The notes: generated by a model not told the origin, from the sequence alone. A DNA stretch of 64,000 nt from DATJGR01 sp041739525 (GCA_041739525.1 JBGSNQ010000022.1:1-64000), one strand, 5' to 3'; numbered from the stretch's first letter, positions 16,142 to 25,722 are shown. A program made the numbers and translations.

Positions 16142-18850
16142 ATGGCCCGTTCGTTGGTCATCGTCGAGTCGCCGGCCAAGGCGCGGACCATCAATCGGTA
16201 TCTCGGCAAGGACTACATCGTAAAGTCCAGCATCGGTCACATCCGCGATTTGCCGACCGGCGGCAAGACGAGTGATCCGAAGGCGCGCGCGAAGGAAGCT
16301 GCAAAAACCCGCAAGCTTTCGGCGAAAGCAAAAGAGACCTACCGCAAGCAACGCGCGCGCACACAACTCGTGCGCCGCATGGGTGTGGACCCGGAACACA
16401 ACTGGAACGCCACCTACGAAATCCTGCCTGGCAAGGAGAAGGTGGTCGACGAGCTGCGCAAACTCGCCGAAAAGTCGGATCAGATCTATCTCGCGACCGA
16501 CCTCGATCGTGAGGGTGAAGCCATCGCCTGGCATTTGAAGGAGACGATCGGCGGCGACCCCGATCGCTATCGACGCGTGGTTTTCAACGAAATCACGCGC
16601 AAAGCGATTCAGGAAGCGTTCGCGAATCCAACCTCGATCGACGCGAGTCGCGTCAGCGCGCAGCAGGCGCGACGGTTCCTGGACCGCGTCGTGGGTTTCG
16701 AACTGTCTCCGCTGTTGTGGGCGAAGGTCGCGCGAGGTCTTTCTGCCGGCCGCGTTCAGTCGGTGGCAGTGCGGCTGATCGTCGAACGAGAACGCGAAAT
16801 TCGCGCCTTCATTCCGGAGGAATACTGGGAAGCGTTCGCGGATCTGAAGCGCTCTGACGACGATGAGAGCTACCGTTTCCAGGTGTTCAAGGATCGAGGC
16901 GAGAACTACCGCCCGACCAGTGTGGAACAATCCGACGATGCCATGGCGCGGCTGCAAGGCAAGCCGTTTACCGTCGCCTCGCGTGAGGACCGTCCGACCA
17001 CCACGCGGCCGAACGCGCCGTTCATCACGTCGACGCTGCAACAAGCGGCCAGCACGCGCATGTCGTTCAGCGTGAAAAAGACGATGATGATGGCCCAACG
17101 ACTTTACGAAGCCGGCTACATCACCTATATGCGTACCGACTCGACGAACCTGTCGAGCGACGCGGTGTCGTCGGTTCGCGAATACATCGGCAAGGAATTC
17201 GGCGCGCAGTATCTGCCCGAACAACCGAACTCCTACGCAAGCAAGGCCGCTGCGCAGGAAGCGCACGAAGCGATTCGTCCGTCCAACGTCGGCACCGCGC
17301 CGTCGATGCTCGTCGGAATGGAAAGCGATGCGGTACGTCTGTACGAAATGATCTGGCGTCAGTTCGTCGCGTGTCAGATGCCGCCCGCCGAGTACACGAG
17401 CACCACGGTCGTTGCACAAGCGGGCGACTTCGAAGCGCGCATCCGGGGACGCATCCTGCGATTCGATGGGTTCACACGCGTGCTCCCAGCGGTCGCGCGC
17501 AAGGACGAAGACCGGACACTTCCCGATTTTGTCCCCGGAGAAGCGCTTGCGGTCGAGGCGATCGAACCCGTCCAGCATTTCACGAAGCCGCCGCCGCGCT
17601 ACGGCGAGGCGAGCCTCGTTCGCGAATTGGAGAAACGCGGCATCGGCAGGCCGTCGACGTATGCGGCGATCATCTCGACCATTCAGGATCGCGGCTATGT
17701 AACGCTGGATGCGCGACGGTTCCATGCCGAGAAAATCGGCGAGCTGGTGACCGACAGATTGGTCGAGAACTTCGACAACCTGCTCGACTTCGGCTTCACG
17801 GCGCAACTCGAGGGACAGCTCGACCAGATCGCCGATGGCGAGGCCGACTGGCGCGAGGTTCTCGATACCTTTTATGGCGACTTTTCCGGAAAGCTGACGC
17901 GTGCGCAGGCCGAGAAAGGCGGTATGCGCCCGAACGTTCCCACGAACACCGACATCCCGTGCAGCGTCTGCGGCCGACCGATGCAGGTGCGCACCGGAAG
18001 CACCGGCGTATTTCTCGGCTGCTCAGGTTATGCGCTGCCTCCGAAAGAACGCTGCACGCACACGCTGAATCTGATTCCGGGCGACGAAGCCGTCGACGTC
18101 GATTCCGATTCGGAAGCGGAGTCGCGCCTGCTGCGCTCGAAGGTCAAATGTCCGATCTGCAGCACACCTATGGACAGTTATCTGGTGGATGAAGACCACA
18201 AGCTGCACATCTGCGGCAACAATCCGGACTGTGCGGGTTTTCGCGTGGAGGAGGGCGAGTTTCGCATCAAGGGTTACGATGGTCCTGTCATCGAGTGCGA
18301 CAAGTGCGGCGCCGAGATGCAGCTCAAGTCCGGTCGGTTCGGCAAATACTTCGGCTGCACGAATACGGGCTGCAAGAACACGCGCAAGCTATTGCGCAAC
18401 GGCGAAGCGGCGCCACCGAAATCCGATCCGGTGCCCATGCCGGAACTGCGCTGTGTCAAGGTCGACGACCACTACATCCTGCGCGACGGAGCTTCGGGCA
18501 TTTTCCTGGCGGCAAGCCAGTTTCCGAAACACCGGGAAACGCGCGCGCCGACCATCGCCGAGTTGAAACCGCACAGCAATGAGATCGACCCGAAACACCG
18601 GTATCTGCTCGATGCGCCGGAAACCGACCCACAAGGCAATCCGGCCATCGTCAAGTACAGTCGCAAGACGCGCGAGCAGTTCGTGGCAAGCGAGTCGGAT
18701 GGCAAGCCCACCGGTTGGCGCGCGGTCTATCAGAACGGCAACTGGGTGCAGGAATCTGGTGCGTTCGACGAAACGAAGCCGGCGCGCGGACCGCGCGCGC
18801 AGAAGAAAACCGCGAGCAAACGCGCGCCCCGCAAGCGCGCACCGAGTTGA
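16142..18850 (+). CDS. topA: DNA topoisomerase I (type IA)
   Basis: 902 residues. Relaxes negative supercoils. The Toprim domain opens LVIVESPAKARTINRYLG with the catalytic Glu. ATDLDREGEAIAWH carries the metal-binding Asp residues, LDRVVGFELSPLLW and AGRVQSVAVRLIVERE follow, and the active-site Tyr is in YITYMRTDSTNLS (Y329). The C-terminus has three zinc-ribbon motifs: CSVCGRPM, CPICSTPM with CGNNPDC, and CDKCGAEM with CTNTGC, then a basic tail (KKTASKRAPRKRAPS). The AGGAGG-type site fits ATG 16142. A small gene follows 14 bp downstream. First gene of the block shared with Pseudomonas around lexA and mfd. Confidence 0.98.
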   Translation: MARSLVIVESPAKARTINRYLGKDYIVKSSIGHIRDLPTGGKTSDPKARAKEAAKTRKLSAKAKETYRKQRARTQLVRRMGVDPEHNWNATYEILPGKEKVVDELRKLAEKSDQIYLATDLDREGEAIAWHLKETIGGDPDRYRRVVFNEITRKAIQEAFANPTSIDASRVSAQQARRFLDRVVGFELSPLLWAKVARGLSAGRVQSVAVRLIVEREREIRAFIPEEYWEAFADLKRSDDDESYRFQVFKDRGENYRPTSVEQSDDAMARLQGKPFTVASREDRPTTTRPNAPFITSTLQQAASTRMSFSVKKTMMMAQRLYEAGYITYMRTDSTNLSSDAVSSVREYIGKEFGAQYLPEQPNSYASKAAAQEAHEAIRPSNVGTAPSMLVGMESDAVRLYEMIWRQFVACQMPPAEYTSTTVVAQAGDFEARIRGRILRFDGFTRVLPAVARKDEDRTLPDFVPGEALAVEAIEPVQHFTKPPPRYGEASLVRELEKRGIGRPSTYAAIISTIQDRGYVTLDARRFHAEKIGELVTDRLVENFDNLLDFGFTAQLEGQLDQIADGEADWREVLDTFYGDFSGKLTRAQAEKGGMRPNVPTNTDIPCSVCGRPMQVRTGSTGVFLGCSGYALPPKERCTHTLNLIPGDEAVDVDSDSEAESRLLRSKVKCPICSTPMDSYLVDEDHKLHICGNNPDCAGFRVEEGEFRIKGYDGPVIECDKCGAEMQLKSGRFGKYFGCTNTGCKNTRKLLRNGEAAPPKSDPVPMPELRCVKVDDHYILRDGASGIFLAASQFPKHRETRAPTIAELKPHSNEIDPKHRYLLDAPETDPQGNPAIVKYSRKTREQFVASESDGKPTGWRAVYQNGNWVQESGAFDETKPARGPRAQKKTASKRAPRKRAPS

Positions 18851-18864
18851 TCATCGGAGAAGCG

Positions 18865-19116
18865 ATGGACGAACAGTCGGATGCGTTTGCGATGCTCGAA
18901 ATCGTGCAGTTGTCCAACGGCGATATAGTGCTGCGCGATCCGGACCACGGCGCGGAGCCGTTGCTACGGATTCAGTTCTCCCGGGAAGTTCGCACGATGC
19001 TCGGCACCGATGCGATGCAGGTAGCGAAGCTGATGATCGAAGCGGCCGCGTCGCAGATGTCGGAAGTCGCGGAGGCGAATCACCCGTCGGCGGCGACGCC
19101 CGACATCGTTCATTGA
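18865..19116 (+). CDS. Conserved hypothetical small protein
   Basis: 83 residues from ATG 18865, with GGAGA 5-9 bases upstream and 14 bp after topA, so it is probably co-transcribed. The sequence has a beta-rich N-terminal half (EIVQLSNGDIVLRD, LLRIQFSREV) and a C-terminal helix (AMQVAKLMIEAAASQM). No cysteine or membrane segment. I do not recognise the family; position between topA and lexA suggests a gammaproteobacterial conserved protein. It is convergent with lexA (20 bp between stops). Confidence 0.75.
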   Translation: MDEQSDAFAMLEIVQLSNGDIVLRDPDHGAEPLLRIQFSREVRTMLGTDAMQVAKLMIEAAASQMSEVAEANHPSAATPDIVH

Positions 19117-19136
19117 GACCTGTATAAGTCGCCGCG

Positions 19137-19736
19137 CTAGTGGCGGCGTATGACGCCCACGCCAAGTCCTTCAATCGCAAACGTGTGCCGCTCGAGATCC
19201 ACCTCGATCGGGTCGTAGGCATCATTCTCAGCTAACAACAGCAGCCGGCCGCGACCCCGCGGACGGCGCAAACGCTTCACCGTCACTTCGTCGTCGATGC
19301 GCGCTACCACGATTTCGCCATCGCGCGCGTCGTCGGCCTTGTGTACCGCCAGCAGGTCGCCGTCGAGGATGCCGGCGTTGATCATGCTGTCGCCTTTCAC
19401 TTTCAGCAGATAGTCGGCGCGCGGGCGGAAGAAACTGCCGGGCAGGTCGCAGACGTCGTCGATGTGCTCCTGAGCGAGGATCGGGCTGCCCGCAGCGACG
19501 CGACCGACGATGGGCAGGCCAACTGGTTCCGGCAACCGGATGCCCCGGGACGTACCGGGAATCATCTCGATGGCGCCTTTGCGAGCCAGTGCCTTCAGGT
19601 GTTCCTCGGCCGCGTTCGGCGACTTGAAGCCGAGTTCGGTGGCGATGTCTGCGCGGGTGGGCGGATAGCCGGTGTCGAGGATGTGCCGGCGGATCAGGTC
19701 GAGCACTTGCGATTGTCGGGCGGTCAAGTCCTGCAT
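19137..19736 (-). CDS. lexA: LexA repressor
   Basis: 199 residues. The N-terminal winged helix-turn-helix includes GYPPTRADIATELGFKSPNAAEEHLKAL. The self-cleavage site Ala82-Gly83 is in GRVAAGSPI, the catalytic Ser117 in VKGDSM and Lys154 in VTVKRL. It represses the SOS regulon and is cleaved on activated RecA. Two SOS boxes lie immediately upstream, one overlapping a TATAAT -10, so it is autoregulated. Divergent from hpt. Length and residues are those of a fully functional LexA. Confidence 0.98.
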   Translation of the reverse strand: MQDLTARQSQVLDLIRRHILDTGYPPTRADIATELGFKSPNAAEEHLKALARKGAIEMIPGTSRGIRLPEPVGLPIVGRVAAGSPILAQEHIDDVCDLPGSFFRPRADYLLKVKGDSMINAGILDGDLLAVHKADDARDGEIVVARIDDEVTVKRLRRPRGRGRLLLLAENDAYDPIEVDLERHTFAIEGLGVGVIRRH

Positions 19737-19743
19737 GCGGTAC

Positions 19744-19759
19744 CTGTTCGTATATACAG
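19744..19759 (-). promoter_or_regulatory. SOS box 1 (LexA operator)
   Basis: CTGTTCGTATATACAG, a full CTG-N10-CAG palindrome, 7 bp upstream of the lexA start codon. It would block elongation or initiation at the lexA promoter. Confidence 0.9.
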
Positions 19760-19763
19760 TGAC

Positions 19764-19779
19764 CTGGGATTATATACAG
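19764..19779 (-). promoter_or_regulatory. SOS box 2 (LexA operator) overlapping the lexA -10
   Basis: CTGGGATTATATACAG, again CTG-N10-CAG. On the minus strand it contains a consensus TATAAT (19769-19774). Its centre is 20 bp from box 1, so two LexA dimers would sit on the same DNA face. A poor -35 lies upstream. Confidence 0.88.
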
Positions 19780-19911
19780 CGGATTTTGCGGATAGCCAGC
19801 AAATCTTCAATTCACGCGATTCTCAGCTTCCTCGGCTAACCGTTCGGAAACGTTGGTGACGTGGTTTAGTATCGCGGCCTCCGTTTCCGCAAGTACTGCC
19901 GCGCGACCCTA

Positions 19912-20487
19912 ATGCCCAAGCCCGTAACCCTGGTTTCGTCCGACATCATCGCGGCGCGCGAAGCGGCCGAGTGTCTGTTCGATGCAGCGGCGGTCGAGCG
20001 CGCAGTGGATCAACTCGCCGTACGGCTGACGCTTCGTCTGCACGACGCGCACCCGATCGTCATGTGCGTGATGAATGGCGGCATGATCCTCACGGCCGAG
20101 TTGCTGTTGCGTCTGCAGTTCCCGCTCGAAGTGTCCTACGTGCACGCCACTCGATATCGAGATGCGACTCAAGGTGCGGTGCTCGAGTGGCGGGCGGCGC
20201 CGGCCGCCGACGTAACCGGACGAACGGTACTTCTGGTGGATGACGTGCTCGACGAGGGGCATACGCTGGCCGCGGTCGATGCGCGGCTGCGCGAGTCCGG
20301 CGCCGCGAACGTGGTCACCGCGGTGCTCGTCGACAAACAGATCGGTCGGCCGCGGCCGGTGCGGGTGGATGATGCGGCACTGCAATGTCCGGACCGATTT
20401 CTGTTCGGCCACGGCATGGATTATCGCGGCCACTGGCGCAATGTTGCTGGCATCTATGCGTTGCCGGCCGGTTGGTCCGTTTCATGA
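19912..20487 (+). CDS. hpt: Hypoxanthine-guanine phosphoribosyltransferase
   Basis: 191 residues. Converts hypoxanthine (and guanine) plus PRPP to IMP/GMP. The PRPP-binding signature is VLLVDDVLDEGHTL at about residues 106-119. The N-terminal VMCVMNGGMILTAELLLRL is the flexible loop side, and VSYVHATRYRD and LVDKQIGRPRPVRVDDAALQCPDRFLFGHGMDYRG complete the active site. The stop overlaps the ATG of the thioinosine phosphorylase gene, so the two are coupled. This fits a route in which hypoxanthine released by that enzyme is recaptured as IMP. Confidence 0.95.
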   Translation: MPKPVTLVSSDIIAAREAAECLFDAAAVERAVDQLAVRLTLRLHDAHPIVMCVMNGGMILTAELLLRLQFPLEVSYVHATRYRDATQGAVLEWRAAPAADVTGRTVLLVDDVLDEGHTLAAVDARLRESGAANVVTAVLVDKQIGRPRPVRVDDAALQCPDRFLFGHGMDYRGHWRNVAGIYALPAGWSVS

Positions 20488-21224
20488 CCGGCGTCATCGG
20501 CATCATCGGCGGCACCGGATTGAATCGTTTTGCCGGGGCGCTGAGTCCAGCCGATCGAATCGAAACGCCCTACGGAACCGCATCCGCGAAGCCGCAGATC
20601 GGCAGCGTTGGATCGCAAAAGGTGATCTTCCTGGCGCGTCACGGACAGCCGCATCGCATTGCCCCGCATTTGATCAACTACCGCGCCAACGTCTGGCTCA
20701 TGCGCGAGCTCGGTGCCTCGATGCTGCTCGCGACCAACGCGGTCGGTTCGATTGCCGATGCAATGGCGCCCGGCGACCTGATGCTTCCGCATCAGATCGT
20801 CGACTACACGTGGGGTCGTTCGCACACCTACATGGATACGCTGCCGCTGCAGCACGTCGACTTCACCGCACCGTACGACGCGCAATTGCGCGATCGGTTG
20901 CGACTCGCATCGGTCGAACTCGAACTGGACTGTTCGGTGTTCAGCGCAGGTGTGTACGGATGCACGCAGGGTCCGCGGCTGGAGAGTGCGGCCGAGATCG
21001 ATCGTATGGCCCGCGACGGATGCGACGTGGTCGGGATGACGGGAATGCCCGAGGCGGGGCTCGCTCGCGAATTGGGTTTACCGTATGCCTCGGTGTGCTT
21101 GTCGGTGAATCGCGCGGCCGGTCGCGGCGACGGTCCGATCAGCGAAGCCGCGATCCGTCAGATCGCGGAGAGCGGTATGCGTCGCGTTGAGCGATTGATC
21201 GCGCGATTCGTCGAGCTCTTCTGA
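20484..21224 (+). CDS. S-methyl-5'-thioinosine phosphorylase (MTAP/PNP-II family)
   Basis: 246 residues starting with ATG 20484 (MTGVIGIIGGTGLNRF), the phosphate-binding GGTG of the family. FLARHGQPHRIAPHLINYRANVW is the family signature and RLESAAEIDRM, VGMTGMPEAGLARELGLPYA follow. At the purine site the segment reads SVNRAAGRG with Asn, where adenosine-specific MTAP has an Asp (TDYD). That points to methylthioinosine, as in the Pseudomonas PA3004 enzyme. Products would be hypoxanthine and methylthioribose-1-phosphate. Coupled to hpt by ATGA overlap; convergent with csiV. Confidence 0.88.
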   Translation: MTGVIGIIGGTGLNRFAGALSPADRIETPYGTASAKPQIGSVGSQKVIFLARHGQPHRIAPHLINYRANVWLMRELGASMLLATNAVGSIADAMAPGDLMLPHQIVDYTWGRSHTYMDTLPLQHVDFTAPYDAQLRDRLRLASVELELDCSVFSAGVYGCTQGPRLESAAEIDRMARDGCDVVGMTGMPEAGLARELGLPYASVCLSVNRAAGRGDGPISEAAIRQIAESGMRRVERLIARFVELF

Positions 21225-21228
21225 GCCG

Positions 21229-22104
21229 TTACTGAGCGGGCGCCGCCGGTGCGGCCTGTGGCGCACCCAGACGGGCAAGTTCGGCAAGCAGCGCTTCGGG
21301 TGGAGCAATCGGATCGACGCGCGCGAGCACGCCGAGCTTCGGATGGTCGAGATAATGCAACTCGCCGCTGCGCATCCTGCGCTCTTCGCGCAACTCCATG
21401 TAAGGGGGCTCCTCAACAGCGCTCGAATCCCCAGGCGTCGTCGTCTGATCTGTATGCACCGCGTACCAGAGTTTCGCGTCCAGATGCAGATAGCGGCCGC
21501 GCGTAACCCCGATGATCCCTTCGATACGCGGTGGTCCGCCCGACGGTTCGCGGATTTGAATCAACACCGGGCGCAGCTGGTCCCGGTCCGGCACCGGTTG
21601 GATCCACGCTCGATGAAACACCACCCGGTAGACATTACTGCGTTGCAGGCGACTATCTTCGGCCCCCAGCAAGAACGTGTTGGACGGTTCGAACTTGTAG
21701 CTGCGACTCTGCAGCTGCGCCTGATAGTCGGAAAGGAGCTTGGCGACCTGCTCAGCGGCAGTCGGTGTAACGCTCGCCGCGGCCGGCGCCGGACTTGTTC
21801 TGGCCGGCGTCGTACCAACAGGCGAGGGCAGCGCCGGTTGTGCACGCGTTTCAGCGTCGAGCGCATATGCCGCGCTCCGATTCGCGTCGTCGTCGAACGC
21901 GAATACGTCGAGCGGATACGCACGCGGCGCGTGCGATACCACGACCTCTTGCGTGCTGGCCGGATCTATGTCCGCCACCCGTTCGAAGATGATCACTTCC
22001 ACGCGATACCACGCATCGTTCGGCAACAATGGCGTGTCGGCGCCGTGAGCGAACGCGGCTGACAATCCCATAAAGGCGCCCGCCATTCTCTGCAACACGC
22101 TCAT
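21229..22104 (-). CDS. csiV: CsiV family peptidoglycan-binding protein
   Basis: 291 residues. Signal peptide at about 1-21 (MAGAFMGLSAAFAHGAD), then WYRVEVIIFERV, a segment typical of the CsiV family. A low-complexity Ala/Pro linker (about 90-120) comes next, and a C-terminal domain with YRVVFHRAWIQPV, GIIGVTRGRYLHLDAKLWY, and RRMRSGELHYLDHPKLGVLARVDP. It is a periplasmic protein connected with cell-wall stability. Its start overlaps the mfd stop by 4 bp, an arrangement seen in other Gammaproteobacteria, where the gene beside mfd encodes CsiV (PA3003-like position). Confidence 0.88.
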   Translation of the reverse strand: MSVLQRMAGAFMGLSAAFAHGADTPLLPNDAWYRVEVIIFERVADIDPASTQEVVVSHAPRAYPLDVFAFDDDANRSAAYALDAETRAQPALPSPVGTTPARTSPAPAAASVTPTAAEQVAKLLSDYQAQLQSRSYKFEPSNTFLLGAEDSRLQRSNVYRVVFHRAWIQPVPDRDQLRPVLIQIREPSGGPPRIEGIIGVTRGRYLHLDAKLWYAVHTDQTTTPGDSSAVEEPPYMELREERRMRSGELHYLDHPKLGVLARVDPIAPPEALLAELARLGAPQAAPAAPAQ

Positions 22105-25100
22105 GCCGACGCAGCCATCCGGGGTTTCTCCGTAGGTTCCAGACGTTCGAGGAGCTGCGTCACGCGGTCGAAGCGCGCCTCGATGTCGTCGAGCTTTGCG
22201 GTAACTCGCAGTCGCGTTCCGTCCTCCAGGCGATAGCTGTTTGGTTCGCGCTGCACCAGTCGGACAAGAGCAAACGGATCGACGCGCGTGTCGGGGGCGA
22301 ATTCGATCCGGCCGCCGGTTGGCCCGAAGTCGATTCGCGCAATTCCGAGCGATGCCGCGGTCAGGCGCAGTTCGGTGATCCTGAACAGCGTTTTCGTCGC
22401 AACGGGCAACGTACCGAAGCGGTCGATGATCTCGGCACGCAGTTCATCCAGGGCGTCGCGGCTTTCGGCGCTGCTGATACGCTTGTACAGAATGAGCCGC
22501 GAGTGGACGTCGGGCAGGTAGTCCTCGGGAATCAATGCGGGCACGCGCAGGTTCACTTCCTGGTGCGGTGTCAGGTCGGCGTCGAGATCCGGCGTTTTAC
22601 CGGCGCGGATGGCACGCACCGCGCGATCGAGCATGTCCATGTACAGCGAGAAGCCGATCGATTCGATCTGCCCGGACTGTTCATCGCCCAACAGTTCTCC
22701 TGCGCCGCGAATTTCGAGGTCGTGGGTTGCAAGCGTGAAGCCGACGCCGAGCTCTCCGGCCGCCTCGATTGCTTCGAGGCGTTTGCGCGCATCTTCTGTC
22801 AGCGCCTTCGGATGCGGAATCAATAGATAGGCATAAGCCTGACGGTGCGAGCGCCCGACGCGGCCGCGCAGCTGGTGCATTTGCGCCAGCCCGAACTTGT
22901 CGGCGCGCTCCATGATCATGGTATTGGCGTTCGGAATGTCGATGCCGGTTTCGATGATGGTGGTGCAAACCAGCACGTTGCTGCGGCGATGATAGAAGTC
23001 GCTCATCACGACTTCGAGGCGACGCTTCGGCATCTGGCCGTGGCCCACGCCGATGCGCGCCTCGGGCACCAGTTCGCCGATCTCGGTTGCGGTCTGTTCG
23101 ATGGTGCGCACTTCGTTGTGGAGGTAGAAAACCTGGCCGCCGCGCGCTAGTTCGCGCGTGATGGCCTCGCGAATCAGGTGTTTGCGGCGCTGTACAACGA
23201 ATGTCTTCACCGACAGGCGTCGCGCCGGCGGAGTAGCGATGATCGACATGTCGCGTATACCGCCCATAGCGAGATTCAGCGTACGCGGAATCGGTGTTGC
23301 GGTGAGCGTCAGAACGTCGACCTCGGCGCGCAACGTGCGCAGACGTTCCTTCTGGCGCACACCGAAGCGATGTTCTTCGTCGATGATGACCAGGCCGAGC
23401 TCCTTGAACGAGAACGCCGTGTTCAACAGCTTGTGCGTGCCGATGACGATGTCGATTGCGCCTGCGCTCAGTCGTTGGCGCACAGCCTCGATTTCACTAT
23501 CGGTGCGTAGCCGCGAAATCGCTTCGATCTGCACCGGCCAATCGGCGAATCGGTCTCTGAAACTCTCGTGGTGCTGCTGGGCGAGCAGTGTGGTCGGCAC
23601 CAGAATCGCTACCTGCTTGCGGTTCTGCACGGCGATGAACGCGGCGCGCATCGCAACTTCGGTCTTGCCGAACCCGACGTCGCCGCAAATGAGCCGGTCC
23701 ATCGACTTGGGGCTCGTCAAATCGGCAATGGTCTCTTCGATGGCGCGACGTTGATCGGGCGTGACGTCGAACGGGAACTGATCGGCAAAGCGTTGGTAGT
23801 CCGCGTCTGGCGCGACCAGCGCGGTGCCGACTTTTGCTTCGCGGTGCGCGTAGATATTCAGCAGCTCGGCGGCGACATCGTGGATCTTCTGGGCGGCGCG
23901 GCGCTTCGCCTTGTCCCACTGATCGGAGCCCAGCCGATGCAAAGGAGCATGCGCTTCGTCGGCACCGCCGTAGCGCGAAATCAGGTGCAGCGCGGTTACC
24001 GGCACATACAGCTTCGCTTCGTCGGCGTATTCGATCGTCAGGAATTCCGAAACGGCACCGTCGATCTCGAGCGTGCGAAGCCCGAGATACCGTCCGACGC
24101 CGTGCTCGATGTGCACCACAGCGGCGCCGGTGTGCAGTTCGGTGAGGTTGCGGATGATCTGATCGGGATCCACCGAACGCGCGTCGCGGCGAACCTCTGC
24201 GTCGGCGCGCGCACCGAACACTTGGGTTTCCGTGACCAGCGCGAATTCGTCGGTGAGAGCCGCGCATTCTATCGGTGCGATGGCCAATGCGATCTGTACG
24301 CCGCTGCTGCGGAACGCCGCGAAATCCGCAACGTCGGTCGGGTGCAGGCCCGCGCGGCCGAGAAACTCGCCGAACACTTCGCGCCGGCCGGCCGATTCGG
24401 CGCAGAACAATACCGGTACGGTCGACGCCCTCACGAATGCTGCCAGTCGGTCGCCGGGCTGATGCGCGCGATGATTGACCGAAACGTCGGGCAACTCGCG
24501 CGTGGCGAACTCGACGCTGTGATGGCGTCCGTCGATCACGACCTGCCGCAGTGTGCCGAGCGCATGGAACAACTCGTCCGTTCGCAGGTAGATGGCATCC
24601 GGGGCAAGGATCGGCCGTTCGATGTCGTGGCGGAGGCTTTCGTAACGCGTGCGCAGATCGATCTGGAACGACGTGACCGCGCCGTCGAGCTGATTTGGCA
24701 GCACCGCGACACAGTTGGTCGGCAGATAATCGAACACCGTGGCGAGCGCGTCGTGAAACATCGGCAGGTAATACTCGATGCCGGAGGGCGCCATACCCTG
24801 ACTGACGTCCTGATAGATCGGACAGCGACGCACGTCTACGTCGAACAGTTCGTGCCAGCGATTGCGGAACCGAGCGATGGCATCCGGCGTCAGCGGAAAC
24901 TCCTTGGCCGGCAGAATCTCCACCGATTCGATCTGCTCGATGGTTCGCTGAGTGTCGGTATCGAACGTGCGCAGACTCGCCACTTCATCGTCGAACAGAT
25001 CGATCCGATAGGGGCAGGGTGAGCCCATCGGAAATACATCGACAAGCGAACCGCGTACCGCGAACTCGCCGCGCTCCGAAACGGTTTCCACGCATCGGTA

Positions 25101-25553
25101 GCCCGCCTGTTCGAGATGCCGGCGGTAGCCGTGTGCGTCGAAGCGCGCGCCGACGGACAACACCAGACTGTGTGCTGCGAGGAACGAAGGCGGCGGCAGC
25201 CGTTGCAGTAGCGTGCGAATCGGCACGACGAGCACACCGTGTCGGAGTGTCGGCAATCGATGCAGCGTGCGCAGGCGGTCCGAGACGATGTCCTGATGCG
25301 GCGAGAAGGCGTCGTAGGCGAGGGTCTCCCAATCCGGCAACGTCACGACATCGAGCGAGCCGCTCGAGAAGAACTCGAGTTCGCGGCACAAGCGATATGC
25401 GGCCGCGGGATTGGCTGCGACCGCCAGCATCAGACCGTCGTGATGTTGTGCCGCGCGTGCGATGGCCAGGCTCGCCGCGCCGTCGACAAGCCCACTCCAG
25501 CCTATGCGATCGCCGACCCGTTCGGGCAGAGGAGGTGCTTCGGGATTTGCCAT
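22101..25553 (-). CDS. mfd: Transcription-repair coupling factor
   Basis: 1150 residues, the standard Mfd length. The N-terminal UvrB-homology region (DWETLAYDAFSPHQDIVSDRL) is followed by the RNA polymerase-interacting domain (GAAVVHIEHGVGRYLGL) and a RecG-like translocase. Walker A is GDVGFGKTEVAM, the DEEH box is VIIDEEHRFGVRQKERL, and motif III is LTATPIPRTL. QLRGRVGRS and a C-terminal TRCF domain complete the protein. It removes RNA polymerase stalled at lesions and recruits UvrA. First gene of a two-gene unit with csiV; divergent from the kor operon across 169 bp. Confidence 0.98.
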   Translation of the reverse strand: MANPEAPPLPERVGDRIGWSGLVDGAASLAIARAAQHHDGLMLAVAANPAAAYRLCRELEFFSSGSLDVVTLPDWETLAYDAFSPHQDIVSDRLRTLHRLPTLRHGVLVVPIRTLLQRLPPPSFLAAHSLVLSVGARFDAHGYRRHLEQAGYRCVETVSERGEFAVRGSLVDVFPMGSPCPYRIDLFDDEVASLRTFDTDTQRTIEQIESVEILPAKEFPLTPDAIARFRNRWHELFDVDVRRCPIYQDVSQGMAPSGIEYYLPMFHDALATVFDYLPTNCVAVLPNQLDGAVTSFQIDLRTRYESLRHDIERPILAPDAIYLRTDELFHALGTLRQVVIDGRHHSVEFATRELPDVSVNHRAHQPGDRLAAFVRASTVPVLFCAESAGRREVFGEFLGRAGLHPTDVADFAAFRSSGVQIALAIAPIECAALTDEFALVTETQVFGARADAEVRRDARSVDPDQIIRNLTELHTGAAVVHIEHGVGRYLGLRTLEIDGAVSEFLTIEYADEAKLYVPVTALHLISRYGGADEAHAPLHRLGSDQWDKAKRRAAQKIHDVAAELLNIYAHREAKVGTALVAPDADYQRFADQFPFDVTPDQRRAIEETIADLTSPKSMDRLICGDVGFGKTEVAMRAAFIAVQNRKQVAILVPTTLLAQQHHESFRDRFADWPVQIEAISRLRTDSEIEAVRQRLSAGAIDIVIGTHKLLNTAFSFKELGLVIIDEEHRFGVRQKERLRTLRAEVDVLTLTATPIPRTLNLAMGGIRDMSIIATPPARRLSVKTFVVQRRKHLIREAITRELARGGQVFYLHNEVRTIEQTATEIGELVPEARIGVGHGQMPKRRLEVVMSDFYHRRSNVLVCTTIIETGIDIPNANTMIMERADKFGLAQMHQLRGRVGRSHRQAYAYLLIPHPKALTEDARKRLEAIEAAGELGVGFTLATHDLEIRGAGELLGDEQSGQIESIGFSLYMDMLDRAVRAIRAGKTPDLDADLTPHQEVNLRVPALIPEDYLPDVHSRLILYKRISSAESRDALDELRAEIIDRFGTLPVATKTLFRITELRLTAASLGIARIDFGPTGGRIEFAPDTRVDPFALVRLVQREPNSYRLEDGTRLRVTAKLDDIEARFDRVTQLLERLEPTEKPRMAASA

Positions 25554-25722
25554 GCGGCGCTCGCGTGGAAGGGGGCGCGGTATTCTACTTCATGGTGCTG
25601 TTTCATGGCCTGCGCGCGCGGACGTTTTGGCTTTTGAGTCGCGCCGCCAGTAGATCCATTAATTCAGACGCGTTAGAGTGCGTCGCCCCGATTCGAGGCA
25701 GTGCATCCTTTTATAGGGCGTT

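Noticed and set aside
16064..17806. A 580-codon minus-strand open frame inside topA
   Set aside because: Antisense to topA, whose motifs are unambiguous.
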